Part shown: piece by piece, positions 63,205-64,000 of the stretch | Layout: every line of letters starts with the position of its first letter | Numbering within the stretch: position 1 is the first letter of the stretch | Assembly: GCF_029227915.1 (NCBI RefSeq) | Contig: NC_079876.1 | Coordinates: 7,876,001 to 7,940,000, forward strand | Direction of reading: 5' to 3' | Origin: Hydractinia symbiolongicarpus | Taxonomy: Eukaryota; Cnidaria; Hydrozoa; Anthoathecata; Hydractiniidae | Length of the DNA stretch: 64,000 nucleotides | Notes under the pieces: generated by a model | What the model was told of the DNA's origin: nothing | The model's database searches: none | Seen by the model: the letters and a program-made list of their open reading frames with translations, nothing else | Position numbers and translations under genes: made by a program

Positions 63205-64000
63205 ATGAGACTTGTAGTTTTCAAAAATATTTTCATTTTTGATGAAACACTGAATAAAAGAAGTTTAAACGCCGGCAAACGAAAACCCGCGACTTCCCGT
63301 AAATCCCGGACTCGGCCCGTATAGTCAAAAGTATACGAAGAAAGCACCCAGGGAGTAAACTCATTTTCCGAACGATTTTTTAAAATATTTTTTCACCACT
63401 AAAACGCATGAGACTTGTAGTTTTCAAAAATGTTTTCATTTTTGATGAGACGCTGAATAAAAGAAGTTTAATCGCCGGCAAACGAAAACCTGCGATTTCC
63501 CGTAAATCCCAGACTCGGCCCGTATAGTCAAAAGTATACGAAGAAAGCACCCAGGGAGTAAACTCATTTCCCGAACGATTTTTTAAATTATATTTTCACC
63601 ACTAAAACGCATGAGACTTGTAGTTTTCAAAAATGTTTTCATTTTTGATGAGACGCTGAATGAAAGAAGTTTAATCGCCGGCAAACGAAAACCTGCGATT
63701 TCCCGTAAATCCCGGACTCGGCCCGTATAGTCAAAAGTATACAAAGAAAGTACCCAGGGTGTAAACTCATTTCCCGAACGATTTTTTAAATTATTATTTC
63801 ACCACTAAAGCCCATGAGACTTGTAGTTTTCAAAAATGTTTTCATTTTTGAAGAGACGCTGAATAAAAGAAGTTTAATCGCCGGCAAACGAAAACCCGCC
63901 ATTTCCCGTAAACCCCGGACTCAGCCCGCATATTCAAAAGTATACAAAGAAAGTACCCAGGGAGTAAACTCATTTCCCGAACGATTTTTTAAATTAATTT
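63205..64000. repeat. Return to main 10-mer type (monomers 7-10 of the unit)
   Basis: Monomers start at 63205 (GAAACACT), 63408 (CCCAGACTCGG), 63611 (GAATGAAAG) and 63814 (GAAGAG, partial at the window end). This order matches 13322-14120, 46549-47345 and 50586-51382. The first unit is hybrid: its head reads AAATATTTTC like the preceding GATGGG-type units, then switches to CATTTTTGATGAAACAC, with the change point within 63230-63236. The 63611 unit has ACTCGGCCC where its relatives have ACTCTGCCC. Confidence 0.88.

Larger units (their letters stand above)
1..64000. repeat. Satellite DNA array, ~203-bp monomer, spans whole window
   Basis: The monomer beginning ATGAGACTTGTAG recurs every 203 bp (192 bp in one subtype, 201-204 bp in others) from the first base to the last, always in the same orientation. 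I saw no inversion, no inserted mobile element and no unique sequence. Diagnostic variants recur in fixed orders, giving higher-order repeats from dimers up to an 11-kb unit. Both window edges fall inside a monomer, so the array continues on both sides. Arrays of this type are typical of eukaryotic centromeric or pericentromeric heterochromatin; that role here is inferred. I do not recognise the family. Confidence 0.99.

Noticed and set aside
1-64000. Possible CRISPR array because of regular repeats
   Set aside because: Repeats are ~203 bp and contiguous, with no unique spacers and no cas genes; this is satellite DNA.
1-64000. Search for embedded transposons, terminal repeats, telomere repeats, tRNA or rRNA sequence
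   Set aside because: The monomer phase can be followed through the whole window, with only the 65-bp fragments breaking it, leaving no room for an insertion.

Overview
The whole 64 kb window is one uninterrupted satellite DNA array. The monomer is about 203 bp, always head-to-tail in the same orientation, and repeats roughly 316 times (64,000 divided by the mean spacing of about 202 bp). I find no protein-coding gene, RNA gene, transposon, telomere repeat or unique sequence. The organism must be a eukaryote: an array this long, this regular and organised into higher-order repeats is typical of centromeric or pericentromeric heterochromatin. I do not recognise the satellite family and cannot name the clade from sequence alone.

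A standard monomer (example 13119-13321) is about 38% GC. It has an AT-rich head carrying a perfect 9-bp inverted repeat around TTTT, a CpG-rich middle with several CCCG motifs, a GTATAC palindrome, and an AT-rich tail. Three recurrent subtypes stand out. The first is short monomers of 191-192 bp with an 11-bp deletion (38 counted). The second is 'GATGGG' monomers of about 202 bp with CATATTTGATGGG in the head. The third is 'N-type' monomers with CTTAATGAAA and mostly GTCGAATGTATAC. These markers make the long-range structure readable by eye.

Layout. 1-2004: mixed monomers. 2005-5252: an 8-mer of 1,624 bp in two tandem copies. 5253-6465: a duplicated dimer. 6466-10095: two copies of a 7-mer (1,410 bp) separated by an 810-bp 4-mer. 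10096-14133: two 2,019-bp 10-mers. 14134-19531: nested expansions with 598-bp and 1,995-bp periods. 19532-23973: further copies of these modules. 23974-35259 and 35260-45736: a large tandem segmental duplication of 11,286 and 10,477 bp; the difference is mainly an extra 810-bp tandem copy in the first. 45342-51397: three consecutive 10-mers of about 2,019 bp. 50383-57940: a further copy of 21156-28710. 58017-63204: a more heterogeneous block with truncated monomer pieces and local duplications. 63205-64000: return to the main 10-mer type.

No genes act together here. The biological content is the satellite's structure and turnover: duplications nested at scales from about 0.4 to 11 kb, with chimeric monomers marking crossover points. 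If the array has a function it is most likely structural (centromere or heterochromatin), which is inference. Boundaries between higher-order units were placed by hand from diagnostic variants, so they are accurate to about one monomer unless a tighter interval is given.
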